A stretch of DNA of 63,346 nt from Roseisalinus antarcticus (lineage in GTDB: Bacteria; Pseudomonadota; Alphaproteobacteria; Rhodobacterales; Rhodobacteraceae): the NCBI RefSeq assembly GCF_900172355.1, contig NZ_FWFZ01000023.1:1-63346 (forward strand), given 5' to 3'. The notes under the pieces were generated by a model that ran no database searches, was not told the origin of the DNA, and saw only the letters and a list, made by a program, of their open reading frames with translations. A program made the translations under genes and the position numbers. Shown here one piece after another: positions 41,116 to 50,940 of the stretch (the stretch's first letter is position 1; each line of letters starts with the position of its first letter).

Positions 41116-42558
41116 GTGGCTTCACAGAAGATGCTCAAATTCGTCACCGTCAACCGGGACATGCCGGAAAAGCGGCCTCCTCAGCTTCGCCGCGAGGACT
41201 TTGGCGAGATCTACGGCGAGTTCGCCCGTGAGAAGGCAGCCGAGCAATCGGGCCGCTGCTCGCAATGTGGCGTGCCCTATTGCCAGACCCATTGCCCGTT
41301 GCACAACAACATCCCCGACTGGCTTCGCCTGACTGCCGAGGGGCGCCTGCAGGAGGCCTACGAGGTCAGCCAGGAGACCAATACCTTCCCCGAGATCTGC
41401 GGCCGGATCTGCCCGCAGGATCGCCTGTGCGAAGGCAATTGCGTGATCGAGAAATCGGGCCACGGCACCGTCACCATCGGCGCCGTCGAGAAATACATCA
41501 CCGACACCGCCTTCGACGAGGGCTGGGTCAAGCCGATCCAGCCGGCGCAGGAGCGCGCCGAGAGCGTCGGCATCATCGGCGCCGGGCCCGGCGGGCTTGC
41601 GGCGGCCGACCGGCTGCGCCGCGCCGGCGTGCAGGTCACCGTCTACGACCGTTATGACCGCGGCGGCGGGCTGATGACCTACGGCATCCCCGGCTTCAAG
41701 CTGGAAAAAGACATCGTGATGAAGCGCATGGATCAGCTTGAGGCGGGCGGTGTGACGTTCCGGCTGAACTGCAATGTGGGCACCGACATCACCTTCGCCG
41801 AGATCCGCGAGGCACATGACGCGGTGATGATCGCCACCGGCGTCTACAAGTCGCGCGACCTGCTGATGCCGGGCGCAGGCGCCGACGGCATCATCCGCGC
41901 CATCGACTATCTGACCGCGTCCAACCGCGTCGGCTTCGGCGACACCGTGGCGGAACACGAGTCCGGCGAGCTCAACGCAAGCGGCAAGAAGGTCGTCGTG
42001 ATCGGTGGCGGCGACACCGCGATGGATTGTGTCCGCACCGCGATCCGCCAGGATGCCGCGTCGGTCAAATGCCTCTACCGCCGCGACCGGGCCAACATGC
42101 CCGGCTCGCAGCGCGAGGTGGCCAATGCCGAGGAAGAGGGCGTCGAATTCGTCTGGCTGTCGGCGCCCAAGGGCTTTGCCGCCGCCGAAGGCGATGCGGT
42201 CTCGGGGGTCATGGTGCAGAAGATGCGCCTGGGCGCCCCCGACGCGACCGGCCGCCAGATGCCCGAGCTGATCGAGGGGTCCGACTATATCGAGGACGCC
42301 GACCTGGTCATCAAGGCGCTGGGCTTCGAGCCCGAGGAGCTGCCGAGGCTCTGGGGTGTCGAGGGGCTGGAGGTGACTCGCTGGGGCACGATCAAGGCAG
42401 AGTTCGGCAGCGGCCAGACCAGCCTGCCCGGCGTCTATGCCGTGGGCGACATCGTCCGTGGCGCCAGCCTCGTGGTCTGGGCGATCCGCGACGGGCGCGA
42501 CAGCGCCGACGCGATTCTGGCCCAGCTGAGCCAGGCCGCGACCGTCGCCGCCGAGTGA
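41116..42558 (+). CDS. gltD: Glutamate synthase [NADPH] small subunit
   Basis: 480 aa. An N-terminal ferredoxin-like Fe-S domain with CSQCGVPYCQTHCPLH and CGRICPQDRLCEGNC precedes two nucleotide-binding folds (GIIGAGPGGLAAADRLR for FAD and VVVIGGGDTAMDCVR for NADPH). It passes electrons from NADPH to GltB, which makes two glutamate from glutamine and 2-oxoglutarate. The GTG start at 41116 is chosen for its AAAGGAG ribosome binding site at 41101-41107; an in-frame ATG at 41131 is the alternative. gltB follows only after six intervening genes. Confidence 0.95.
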   Translation: MASQKMLKFVTVNRDMPEKRPPQLRREDFGEIYGEFAREKAAEQSGRCSQCGVPYCQTHCPLHNNIPDWLRLTAEGRLQEAYEVSQETNTFPEICGRICPQDRLCEGNCVIEKSGHGTVTIGAVEKYITDTAFDEGWVKPIQPAQERAESVGIIGAGPGGLAAADRLRRAGVQVTVYDRYDRGGGLMTYGIPGFKLEKDIVMKRMDQLEAGGVTFRLNCNVGTDITFAEIREAHDAVMIATGVYKSRDLLMPGAGADGIIRAIDYLTASNRVGFGDTVAEHESGELNASGKKVVVIGGGDTAMDCVRTAIRQDAASVKCLYRRDRANMPGSQREVANAEEEGVEFVWLSAPKGFAAAEGDAVSGVMVQKMRLGAPDATGRQMPELIEGSDYIEDADLVIKALGFEPEELPRLWGVEGLEVTRWGTIKAEFGSGQTSLPGVYAVGDIVRGASLVVWAIRDGRDSADAILAQLSQAATVAAE

Positions 42559-42624
42559 TGCGACCCCTTCGGGACGCGCCCGGGTGGCGCGTCCCCTCCC
42601 CGATCCGGCAGGGTGTATGACAGG

Positions 42625-43335
42625 ATGAAGACAGCATCTTCGAACAGGGGCGCCGTGGCGTTGGCAGTGTCGCTGCTCTGCGCGGGCCCTGCCGTGGCGC
42701 AACAGGTCTTTACCCCGCCGCAGGGCTGCACCGGCACGTTGACGGTGCAGTATACCTCTTGCATGGTCACCAATGTCTGGACCTGCGACGACGAGCCCGA
42801 CGGGATGCAATGGGTCGCCATGTTCGGGCCGGACGGCCCGTCGCAGGTGCGCCAGGTCGATGCCGAATTCCAGTGGCTGGTGACCTATTACTTCAACCCC
42901 AGCGGCACCCGCAGGATGCAGACCCCCGCGCCCGACCCCGAAAGCCTGACCGAGCTGTTTGCGACGGGCTATGACACCTACGATTTCACCGTGGTGCCTG
43001 AAGGGAGCGCACCCCTGCGCTATGTCGGCTTCGACGAGATCACCGGCGACACCGTGATCGACGGCGAACCGCTGAAGACCACCAGCTTCGGCATGACCGT
43101 CTATGACACCGGGGGGAACGCGATCTATTCCCTTTCCGGCAACCAATACGCGTCGGAACGGCACCGGCTGTTCTTCCTGGGCGAGAGCTGGGACCCGTCC
43201 GCTCCCGCAGATGTGACCGATTCCGCCCCGATGGAGTTCATCTATCCGGGGGAGGCGGGCTTTTTCTCGCCCAACCCGCTCTATGGCTGTGACATGATGA
43301 TGTCGTCATACACGCCAAAGGAGTTCCACCAATGA
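42625..43335 (+). CDS. Secreted four-cysteine protein, tandem paralog 1 of 4
   Basis: 236 aa with a signal peptide (cleavage near AVAQQ). The mature part begins PPQGCTGTLTVQYTSC...WTC and ends FIYPGEAGFFSPNPLYGC. These framing motifs, a DTYDF segment and RYVGFDEITG recur in the next three genes. Four cysteines are shared by all copies, suggesting two disulfides in the periplasm. I do not recognise the family. ATG 42625 is preferred over GTG 42613. It follows gltD by 66 nt, and the stop overlaps the next start. Confidence 0.75.
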   Translation: MKTASSNRGAVALAVSLLCAGPAVAQQVFTPPQGCTGTLTVQYTSCMVTNVWTCDDEPDGMQWVAMFGPDGPSQVRQVDAEFQWLVTYYFNPSGTRRMQTPAPDPESLTELFATGYDTYDFTVVPEGSAPLRYVGFDEITGDTVIDGEPLKTTSFGMTVYDTGGNAIYSLSGNQYASERHRLFFLGESWDPSAPADVTDSAPMEFIYPGEAGFFSPNPLYGCDMMMSSYTPKEFHQ

Positions 43336-44003
43336 TGCGTCTTGTTCTGCCGCTTGCCGTTCTCGCGGGGCCTGCCCTCGCCGATGCCGCCCTGACATTG
43401 CCGCCCGGTTGCGAGGCAACCCTTACGGTCCAGGAGAGGGGCTGCAGCGTAAGGGTCGTCATGACGTGCGAAAGCGACGGGCCCGGCGTGCGCCGCGACC
43501 TCGTGTTCGAACAGGAAGGCATGACCTTTATGAGCACGACCGACCCCGAGGGGCAGTGGCTGACCAGCAGCTTTCTGGCCTCGGGCGGGTCGGAGGTTCT
43601 GGAGGACAGCCCCGCCGACCGGATCAGCATGTCCAACATGCTGGCGACCGGCGAGGACCCATACGATTTCGTCATGCTGTCCGAGGAATACGGCGACACC
43701 CGCTACATCGGCAGCGACCGGCTGACCGGCGGGCAGGCAGTGATCGACGGCGTGATCATGCCCTACGGCGAATGGGGCTATGTCGCCTATGACGCCGCGG
43801 GCCAGGAGATCTTTCGCAGCGAGGGCGACGAATACGTGGCGACCGGCTGGCGGATCCACCTGACGGGCAAGTCGCGCACGACCTATCCCGACGGCTCGGT
43901 CGAACAGCTCGACTACACCCCCGTCGATTTCATCCTGCCCGGAGAGGACGGTTTCCTGTCGCCCGTCCCGCTTTACGGTTGCGAAGAGGCTGCCTCCAGA
44001 TGA
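43332..44003 (+). CDS. Secreted four-cysteine protein, tandem paralog 2 of 4
   Basis: 223 aa. Signal peptide MMRLVLPLAVLAGPALADA. The mature protein shows the family pattern PPGCEATLTVQERGC...MTC, DPYDF, RYIGSDRLTGG and FILPGEDGFLSPVPLYGC. Translation is coupled to the first copy through ATGATG overlapping its TGA. Function unknown; an extracytoplasmic role is inferred from the signal peptide and cysteines. Confidence 0.75.
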   Translation: MMRLVLPLAVLAGPALADAALTLPPGCEATLTVQERGCSVRVVMTCESDGPGVRRDLVFEQEGMTFMSTTDPEGQWLTSSFLASGGSEVLEDSPADRISMSNMLATGEDPYDFVMLSEEYGDTRYIGSDRLTGGQAVIDGVIMPYGEWGYVAYDAAGQEIFRSEGDEYVATGWRIHLTGKSRTTYPDGSVEQLDYTPVDFILPGEDGFLSPVPLYGCEEAASR

Positions 44004-44698
44004 TGACACTGCGTTCCCTGACCATTGCCCTTGGCCTTGCAGCCGTGGCCGCGCCCGCCGCGGCACAGGACACCTTCACGCTGCCCGCGGGCTGCGACGC
44101 CTACGTCACGATCCAGTCGCGGGGCTGCACCGTCTCGCACCATTTCACCTGCGAGGGCGATCCGCTCGGCCATCAGCGCCGCGTCGACCTCGGCGAGCGC
44201 GGCCTTATGTATGTCGGCATGATCGACCGCGAGACCCAGTGGATCGAGAGCTTCCACGTCTCCAGCCAGCACAGCGAGGTGCTGGAGGCCGACCCCGAAG
44301 ATCCGGCCTCGTTCTCGGAGCTGATGGAGGAGGGCGAGGATACCTACGACTTCCGCACCCTGTCCGACGAGATCGGCCAGACCCGCTATGTCGGCCGCGA
44401 CGCGCTAACCGGGATGATCGAGACGATCGACGGCGTGACGCTGCAACAGACCGAATTCGCCATCGTCGCCTACGGGCCCGACGGGGCCGAGGAATGGCGC
44501 TCGTCCGGCAACGAATACGTGTCGTCCGACTGGCGAATGTTCCTGTCGGGCACCAGCAGCGTCACCACGCCCGACGACGCCTGGGAGACCGACGACAGCC
44601 CGGTGGAATTCATTTATCCGGGCGAGCCGGGTTTTCTTTCGGCCAATCCGAAATACGACTGTGGGGCGATGATGTCCAAATATGAGGTGCAGCCATGA
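44000..44698 (+). CDS. Secreted four-cysteine protein, tandem paralog 3 of 4
   Basis: 232 aa. Signal peptide ending near APAAAQD, then PAGCDAYVTIQSRGC...FTC, EDTYDF, RYVGRDALTG and FIYPGEPGFLSANPKYDC. It is closest by eye to copies 1 and 4 in the C-terminal block. Coupled to copy 2 by ATG/TGA overlap at 44000. Function unknown. Confidence 0.75.
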   Translation: MMTLRSLTIALGLAAVAAPAAAQDTFTLPAGCDAYVTIQSRGCTVSHHFTCEGDPLGHQRRVDLGERGLMYVGMIDRETQWIESFHVSSQHSEVLEADPEDPASFSELMEEGEDTYDFRTLSDEIGQTRYVGRDALTGMIETIDGVTLQQTEFAIVAYGPDGAEEWRSSGNEYVSSDWRMFLSGTSSVTTPDDAWETDDSPVEFIYPGEPGFLSANPKYDCGAMMSKYEVQP

Positions 44699-45387
44699 CG
44701 ATCCGCCATGCCATTCCCCTTGCTCTGCTCTGCATCGCCGGACCGGCGGCCGCCCAGCAGGCCTGGCAGGCGCCCGAGGGGTGCGAACCGATCCTGACCG
44801 TGCAGCAGCGCGGCTGCATGATGTCGAACCATTACGTCTGCGAGGACGACCCGGAAGGCGACCAGTGGCGCGTCGATTTCATCGAGCAAGGCCCAATCTT
44901 TGCCAGCCGCATCAACTACGAGACCGAATGGGTCGAAAGCCTGGGCCTGATCACCCGGACCCAGACCCTGCTGGAGGATGACCCGGCCGACCCCGCCTCG
45001 TTGACCGAGCTGCTGGAGACCGGGATCGACACCTATGATTTCGTGACCATCACCAACGGCGAGGAGGAATCGCGCTATCGCGGCGCGGACGTTCTGACCG
45101 GGGACAGTGTCACCATCGACGACACCGAACTTCTGGTGATGACCTATACGACCGAGGTGGACGATGCCGACGGCCGCTCTCGGCAGGAGGGGATCAACTA
45201 CGTCAGCGGGGAATTCCGCTTGTTCCTGCCCGGCACCTCGGCCACCCGCAACGAGGACGGCTCGCTCGGCCCCGAGCGGGACAACACCCCGGTGCATATC
45301 ATCCGCCCCGGAGAGCCCGGGTTCTTCGCGGCCTCGCCGATCTACGATTGCGGGGTGCAGGACATCTCGTTCGAGACGGCCGAATGA
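44695..45387 (+). CDS. Secreted four-cysteine protein, tandem paralog 4 of 4
   Basis: 230 aa. Signal peptide ending near GPAAAQQ, then PEGCEPILTVQQRGC...YVC, DTYDF, RYRGADVLTG and IIRPGEPGFFAASPIYDC. It overlaps copy 3 (ATGA) and the following small gene. All four copies keep the same cysteine spacing while the rest has diverged strongly, which points to old duplications kept by selection. Confidence 0.75.
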   Translation: MTIRHAIPLALLCIAGPAAAQQAWQAPEGCEPILTVQQRGCMMSNHYVCEDDPEGDQWRVDFIEQGPIFASRINYETEWVESLGLITRTQTLLEDDPADPASLTELLETGIDTYDFVTITNGEEESRYRGADVLTGDSVTIDDTELLVMTYTTEVDDADGRSRQEGINYVSGEFRLFLPGTSATRNEDGSLGPERDNTPVHIIRPGEPGFFAASPIYDCGVQDISFETAE

Positions 45388-45917
45388 TGATCCGTGCGCT
45401 TGTCCTGGCGGCCGGGGTGGCAACGGGTGCCGTGGCGCAAGACGCCCCCTATGCCGGCCAGGACGGTCGCGCCATCGCGCAACTCGGCGAGGCGGACGTG
45501 GCCGCCTTGCTGGCCGGCGAGGGATGGGGCCTCGCCAGACCTGCCGAGCTCAACGGCTTTCCCGGCCCATCCCATGTGCTTGAACTGGCGGACGAATTGG
45601 CGCTGAGCGACGATCAGCGCCACGAGATCGAACAGATCTTTCACGAGATGCAGAACGACGCCGCCGCCCTTGGCGCACGCTACGTCGAGACAGAGGCGTG
45701 GATCGACGAGCTGTTCGGGGACAAGCAGCCCGATCCCGAAGAGCTGACGTATCTGCTCCGGTCCTCGGGCGAGATGCTGGCGCAATTGCGCGGGATACAC
45801 CTGATGGCGCATATCCGGACGGCGCCGCTTCTGACCCCGCACCAGCGCATGCAATACGCGTCGCTGCGCGGCTATGGTGCGCCTGACCACGCCGGACACG
45901 AGGGGGGCGGCCATTGA
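45384..45917 (+). CDS. Periplasmic Spy/CpxP-like (LTxxQ) protein
   Basis: 177 aa with a signal peptide (MMIRALVLAAGVATGAVAQD). The mature part is helical and charged: LADELALSDDQRHEIEQIFHEMQ and LLTPHQRMQYASLRGY match the LTxxQ repeats of Spy/CpxP chaperones or heavy-metal-resistance proteins of the same fold. It could bind unfolded proteins or metal in the periplasm. It overlaps paralog 4 and is followed by a GFA gene at 3 nt, so it is in the same operon. Confidence 0.7.
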   Translation: MMIRALVLAAGVATGAVAQDAPYAGQDGRAIAQLGEADVAALLAGEGWGLARPAELNGFPGPSHVLELADELALSDDQRHEIEQIFHEMQNDAAALGARYVETEAWIDELFGDKQPDPEELTYLLRSSGEMLAQLRGIHLMAHIRTAPLLTPHQRMQYASLRGYGAPDHAGHEGGGH

Positions 45918-45919
45918 CC

Positions 45920-46366
45920 ATGGGTACGGGGACCATGCGTACGGGCGGATGTTTGTGCGGCGCGGTCCGTTTCAAAGCGGCCGAGACCGGCAGTTTCGGC
46001 GTCTGCCACTGCACCCAGTGCCAGCGCTGGGCGGGTTCGGCGCTGTTTGGCGTGACGGTGCCCGAGGCGGCGATGTCGATCGCCGGTGCCGAAAACATCG
46101 GCACCTACCGGTCCTCGGCCTGGGCCTCGCGCAGCTTTTGCAAGACTTGCGGGTCGGCGCTCTGGTATCGGCCGGACATGGGCGTGGACGGCGCCGGCGA
46201 TTACGAGGTGCCCATCGGCCTGCTGGATGACCCCGGCGGACTGGACCTGCACCGAGAGATTTTCATTGATCGCAAACCGGACAGCTGGACGTTGGTGGGC
46301 GACCATCCCCGACTGACCGAAGCGGAAACATTGGCCCTCTACGGGCCGAGCACGGAAGGAGCCTGA
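45920..46366 (+). CDS. GFA-family (glutathione-dependent formaldehyde-activating-like) protein
   Basis: 148 aa. The Cys4 zinc-site pattern of the GFA fold is present: GGCLCGAVRF, CHCTQCQRW and FCKTCGSALWYR. Most members other than Gfa itself have no proven activity; they bind zinc and sometimes a thiol adduct. ATG 45920 is chosen for its AGGGGGGCGG upstream; 45935 is possible. It sits directly before gltB (2-nt gap after its stop), so the glt operon includes it. Confidence 0.85.
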   Translation: MGTGTMRTGGCLCGAVRFKAAETGSFGVCHCTQCQRWAGSALFGVTVPEAAMSIAGAENIGTYRSSAWASRSFCKTCGSALWYRPDMGVDGAGDYEVPIGLLDDPGGLDLHREIFIDRKPDSWTLVGDHPRLTEAETLALYGPSTEGA

Positions 46367-46368
46367 CC

Positions 46369-49300
46369 ATGACGACCTATGATGCCGATTGGGCCGCGCA
46401 GGAAGAGACCAAGCGCAAGTGGATGGCCGAGAACTCGATGTTCCGCGAAGAGGACGAACATGCCTCCTGCGGCGTGGGGCTCGTGGTGTCTCTGGACGGG
46501 TCCCGCTCGCGCCAGGTGGTCGAGAACGCGATCAAGGCGCTCAAGGCGATCTGGCACCGGGGCGCGGTCGATGCCGATGGCCGGACCGGCGACGGCGCCG
46601 GCATCCATGTGCAGATCCCGGCCGACTTCTTCTATGACCAGATCCGCCGCACCGGGCACGAGCCGCGCATGGATCAGCTGATGGCTGTGGGCCAGGTCTT
46701 TCTGCCGCGCACCGATTTCGGGGCGCAGGAGACCTGCCGCACGATCGTGGAATCCGAAGTCCTGCGGATGGGCTACTACATCTATGGCTGGCGGCACGTC
46801 CCGGTCGATGTCTCGGTGCTGGGCGAAAAGGCCAACGCGACCCGCCCCGAGATCGAGCAGATCCTGATCTCCAACTCCAAGGGGGTGGACGAAGAGACCT
46901 TCGAGCGCGAGCTTTACGTCATCCGCCGCCGGATCGAGAAGGCCGCCGCCGCCGCCCAGGTGCCGCAGCTGTATCTTGCGTCGCTGTCCTGCCGGTCGAT
47001 CATCTACAAGGGCATGATGCTGGCCCAGGACGTGGCCGAGTTCTATCGCGACCTGCTGGACGAGCGGTTCACCTCGGCCTTCGCGATCTATCACCAGCGG
47101 TATTCGACCAACACCTTCCCCCAGTGGTGGCTGGCGCAGCCGTTCCGGATGCTGGCCCACAACGGCGAGATCAACACGCTCAAGGGCAACCTCAACTGGA
47201 TGAAGAGCCACGAGATCCGGATGGCCTCGGCCACGTTCGGCGACATGGCGGGCGATATCAAGCCGATCGTGCCGCAGGGATCGTCGGATTCTGCCGCGCT
47301 CGATTCGGTGTTCGAGGTGCTGGTCCGCGCCGGCCGCACCGCGCCCATGGCCAAGACCATGCTGGTGCCCGAAAGCTGGTCGAAGCAGGCCGAAGAACTG
47401 CCCGAGGCCTGGCGCGACATGTATGCCTATTGCAACGCCGTGATGGAGCCCTGGGACGGCCCCGCAGCCCTGGCCATGACCGACGGCCGCTGGGTCTGCG
47501 CCGGACTTGACCGGAACGGCCTGCGCCCGATGCGCTATGTCGTCACCGGCGACGGCCTGCTGATCGCCGGGTCCGAGGCGGGGATGGTGCCCGTGGACGA
47601 AGGCTCCGTCCGCGAGAAAGGGGCGCTGGGCCCCGGCCAGATGATCGCCGTCGATATGGCGGAGGGCACACTCTATCACGATGTCGAGCTCAAGAACCGG
47701 CTGGCGGCCGCGCAGCCGTTCTCCGACTGGGTCGGCAAGATCAACGAACTCGACAGCCTGCTGGCCGGCGTCACCGAAGCGCCGATCCACACCGGTTCCG
47801 ATCTGCGCCGCCGGCAGATCGCCGCGGGCTTCACCGTCGAAGAGCTGGAACAGATCCTCGCGCCCATGGCCGAGGACGGCAAGGAGGCCATCGCCTCCAT
47901 GGGCGACGACACGCCGCCCGCGGTGCTGTCGGACAAGTATCGCCCGCTCAGCCACTACTTCCGGCAGAACTTCAGCCAGGTTACGAACCCGCCGATCGAC
48001 AGCCTGCGCGAATTCCGCGTCATGTCGCTCAAGACCCGGTTCGGCAACCTGAAGAACGTGCTGGACGAGGACAGCTCGCAGACCGAGATCCTGGTGCTGG
48101 ACAGCCCGTTCGTGGGCAACGCGCAATGGGATGCGCTCAAGACCGCGTTCAACGCGCCCTGCGTCGAGATCGACTGCACCTTCCCGGTCGACGCCAACCG
48201 CCAGACGCTGCGCGAGGGGCTGGATCGAATCCGGGCCGAGGCCGAGGATGCCGTGCGGTCCGGCGGCGGCCACATCATCCTGACCGACCAACATGCGAGC
48301 GAGGACAAGGTCGCGATGCCGATGATCCTCGCCACGTCGGCGGTGCATTCCTGGCTGACGCGCAAGGGGCTGCGGACCTTCTGCTCGATCAACGTGCGAT
48401 CGGCGGAATGCATCGACCCGCATTACTTCGCGGTGCTGATCGGCTGCGGCGCGACGGTGGTGAACGCCTATCTCGCCGAGGACAGCCTGGCCGACAGGAT
48501 CGAGCGCGGGCTGCTCGACTGCTCCCTCACGGAGGCCGTCGCGCGGTATCGCAAGGCGATCGACGCGGGCCTGCTCAAGATCATGTCGAAGATGGGCATT
48601 TCCGTCGTGTCGTCCTATCGCGGCGGGCTGAACTTCGAGGCCGTCGGCCTGAGCCGCGCCATGGTGGCCGAGTTCTTCCCCGGCATGCACAGCCGGATCT
48701 CGGGCATCGGTGTCTCGGGCATCCAGAAGAAGGCCGAAGAAGTGCACGCGCGGGGCTTCAAGGGAGGGCGCGACATCCTGCCCATCGGCGGCTTCTACAA
48801 GTCGCGCCGCTCGGGCGAGACCCACGCATGGGGCGCCACCTCGATGCACATCCTGCAATCGGCCTGCGACCGGGCCTCCTACGAGATCTGGAAGCAGTAT
48901 TCCAAGGCGATGCAATCGGCCCCGCCGATCCACCTGCGCGACCTGCTGGCGATCAAGCCGATGGGGGATGCGGTGCCGATCGAAGAGGTGGAAAGCATCA
49001 CCTCGATCCGCAAGCGCTTTGTCACGCCGGGGATGTCGCTGGGCGCGCTGTCGCCCGAGGCGCACAAGACCCTGAACGTCGCGATGAACCGGATCGGCGC
49101 CAAGTCCGACAGCGGCGAGGGCGGCGAGGACCCGGCGCATTTCGTGCCCGAGCCCAACGGCGACAACCCGTCGGCAAAGATCAAGCAGGTCGCCTCGGGC
49201 CGCTTCGGCGTGACCGCAGAATACCTCAACCAGTGCGAAGAGCTGGAGATCAAGGTGGCCCAGGGCGCCAAGCCCGGCGAGGGCGGCCAGCTGCCCGGCA

Positions 49301-50907
49301 TGAAGGTCACCGACCTGATCGCCCGGCTGCGGCATTCGACCAAGGGCGTCACGCTGATCAGCCCGCCGCCACACCACGACATCTACTCGATCGAGGATCT
49401 GGCGCAGCTGATCTATGACCTCAAGCAGATCAACCCGCGCGCCAAGGTGACGGTCAAGCTGGTGGCGTCTTCTGGCGTCGGCACCATTGCCGCCGGCGTG
49501 GCCAAGGCCAAGGCCGATGTGATCCTGATTTCGGGTCACAACGGCGGCACCGGGGCGAGCCCCGCGACCAGCATCAAGTATGCCGGCCTGCCGTGGGAAA
49601 TGGGCCTGACCGAGGCGCACCAGGTGCTTGCGATGAACAACCTGCGCGACCGGGTGACGCTGCGCACCGACGGCGGGCTTCGGACCGGCCGCGACATCGT
49701 CATGGCGGCAATGCTGGGGGCCGAGGAATACGGCATCGGCACCGCAGCCCTCATCGCCATGGGCTGCATCATGGTGCGCCAGTGCCAGTCCAACACCTGC
49801 CCCGTGGGCGTCTGCACCCAGGACGAGGCGCTGCGCGGCAAGTTCACCGGCAACGCCGAGAAGGTCGTGAACCTCATCACCTTCTACGCCACCGAGGTGC
49901 GCGAGATCCTGGCCTCTATCGGGGCGCGCAGCCTGGATGACGTGATCGGGCGGGCGGATCTGCTGACGCAGGTCTCGCGCGGGTCCGCGCATCTGGACGA
50001 CCTGGACTTGAACCCGCTTCTGATCACCGTCGACGGGGCCGAGCACATCACTTACGACCGCACCAAGCCGCGCAACGCCGTGGCCGAGACGCTCGATTCC
50101 GAAATCGTCAAGGACGCCGCCCGCTTTCTCGAGGACGGAGAGAAGATGCAGCTGCAATACGCGGTGCAGAACACCCTGCGCACCATCGGCACCCGCACGT
50201 CGAGCCATATCGTGAAGCGGTTCGGGATGCGCAACGACCTGCAGCCCGATCACCTGACGGTGAAGCTGAACGGCTCGGCCGGCCAGTCCCTGGGGGCGTT
50301 CGCGGCGCCCGGGCTCAAGCTGGAGGTGTCGGGCGATGCCAACGACTACGTCGGCAAGGGCCTGTCGGGGGGCACCATCGTGGTGCGGCCGCCCATGGCC
50401 TCGCCGCTGGTTGCGTCCGAGAACACGATCATCGGCAACACCGTGCTTTATGGCGCGACGGACGGCTACCTCTTCGCCGCGGGCCGCGCGGGCGAGCGGT
50501 TCGCCGTGCGGAACTCGGGCGCGAAGGTGGTGATCGAGGGCTGCGGGTCGAACGGGTGCGAATACATGACCGGCGGCGTCGCGGTCATTCTCGGCCCAGT
50601 CGGCGCGAACTTCGGCGCGGGGATGACCGGGGGGATGGCCTATCTCTACGATCCCGAGGGGGTGTCCGCGCAATTGCTGAACATGGAAACGCTGGTGACC
50701 TGCCCGGTGACCGTCGACCATTGGCATGACCAGCTGCACGGCCTGGTCAAGCGGCACCTTGCCGAAACCGGCAGTCGAAAGGCGGCGGACATCCTCCAGC
50801 ACTGGTCCGAGGAGCTGCCGAATTTCGTGCAGGTCTGCGCGATCGAGATGCTGGACAAGCTGTCCTATCCGCTGGGGATCGAAGACTCCCGCATGCCGGC
50901 GGAATGA
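46369..50907 (+). CDS. gltB: Glutamate synthase [NADPH] large subunit
   Basis: 1512 aa, the usual length. An N-terminal propeptide of 33 residues precedes Cys34 (EDEHASCGVGLVVSLDGS), the nucleophile of the class II amidotransferase domain. A central domain, the FMN-binding synthase barrel (SSGVGTIAAGVAKAKADVILISGHNGGTG) and a [3Fe-4S] cysteine set (CQSNTCPVGVCTQ) follow. The C-terminal GXGXG beta-helix is seen as GSNGCEYMTGGVAVIL. It makes glutamate with GltD. AAGGAG sits before the ATG. No frameshift or truncation seen. Confidence 0.97.
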   Translation: MTTYDADWAAQEETKRKWMAENSMFREEDEHASCGVGLVVSLDGSRSRQVVENAIKALKAIWHRGAVDADGRTGDGAGIHVQIPADFFYDQIRRTGHEPRMDQLMAVGQVFLPRTDFGAQETCRTIVESEVLRMGYYIYGWRHVPVDVSVLGEKANATRPEIEQILISNSKGVDEETFERELYVIRRRIEKAAAAAQVPQLYLASLSCRSIIYKGMMLAQDVAEFYRDLLDERFTSAFAIYHQRYSTNTFPQWWLAQPFRMLAHNGEINTLKGNLNWMKSHEIRMASATFGDMAGDIKPIVPQGSSDSAALDSVFEVLVRAGRTAPMAKTMLVPESWSKQAEELPEAWRDMYAYCNAVMEPWDGPAALAMTDGRWVCAGLDRNGLRPMRYVVTGDGLLIAGSEAGMVPVDEGSVREKGALGPGQMIAVDMAEGTLYHDVELKNRLAAAQPFSDWVGKINELDSLLAGVTEAPIHTGSDLRRRQIAAGFTVEELEQILAPMAEDGKEAIASMGDDTPPAVLSDKYRPLSHYFRQNFSQVTNPPIDSLREFRVMSLKTRFGNLKNVLDEDSSQTEILVLDSPFVGNAQWDALKTAFNAPCVEIDCTFPVDANRQTLREGLDRIRAEAEDAVRSGGGHIILTDQHASEDKVAMPMILATSAVHSWLTRKGLRTFCSINVRSAECIDPHYFAVLIGCGATVVNAYLAEDSLADRIERGLLDCSLTEAVARYRKAIDAGLLKIMSKMGISVVSSYRGGLNFEAVGLSRAMVAEFFPGMHSRISGIGVSGIQKKAEEVHARGFKGGRDILPIGGFYKSRRSGETHAWGATSMHILQSACDRASYEIWKQYSKAMQSAPPIHLRDLLAIKPMGDAVPIEEVESITSIRKRFVTPGMSLGALSPEAHKTLNVAMNRIGAKSDSGEGGEDPAHFVPEPNGDNPSAKIKQVASGRFGVTAEYLNQCEELEIKVAQGAKPGEGGQLPGMKVTDLIARLRHSTKGVTLISPPPHHDIYSIEDLAQLIYDLKQINPRAKVTVKLVASSGVGTIAAGVAKAKADVILISGHNGGTGASPATSIKYAGLPWEMGLTEAHQVLAMNNLRDRVTLRTDGGLRTGRDIVMAAMLGAEEYGIGTAALIAMGCIMVRQCQSNTCPVGVCTQDEALRGKFTGNAEKVVNLITFYATEVREILASIGARSLDDVIGRADLLTQVSRGSAHLDDLDLNPLLITVDGAEHITYDRTKPRNAVAETLDSEIVKDAARFLEDGEKMQLQYAVQNTLRTIGTRTSSHIVKRFGMRNDLQPDHLTVKLNGSAGQSLGAFAAPGLKLEVSGDANDYVGKGLSGGTIVVRPPMASPLVASENTIIGNTVLYGATDGYLFAAGRAGERFAVRNSGAKVVIEGCGSNGCEYMTGGVAVILGPVGANFGAGMTGGMAYLYDPEGVSAQLLNMETLVTCPVTVDHWHDQLHGLVKRHLAETGSRKAADILQHWSEELPNFVQVCAIEMLDKLSYPLGIEDSRMPAE

Positions 50908-50919
50908 CATCCGGCGGTT

Positions 50920-50940
50920 CCGCCCGCTTTTCGCGGGCGG
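50920..50940 (+). terminator. Hairpin after gltB
   Basis: CCGCCCGC (50920-50927), loop TTTTC, GCGGGCGG (50933-50940): eight perfect pairs, 13 nt after the gltB stop. The lack of a T run makes it a Rho-assisted or 3'-end-stabilising hairpin rather than a clear intrinsic terminator. Confidence 0.5.
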
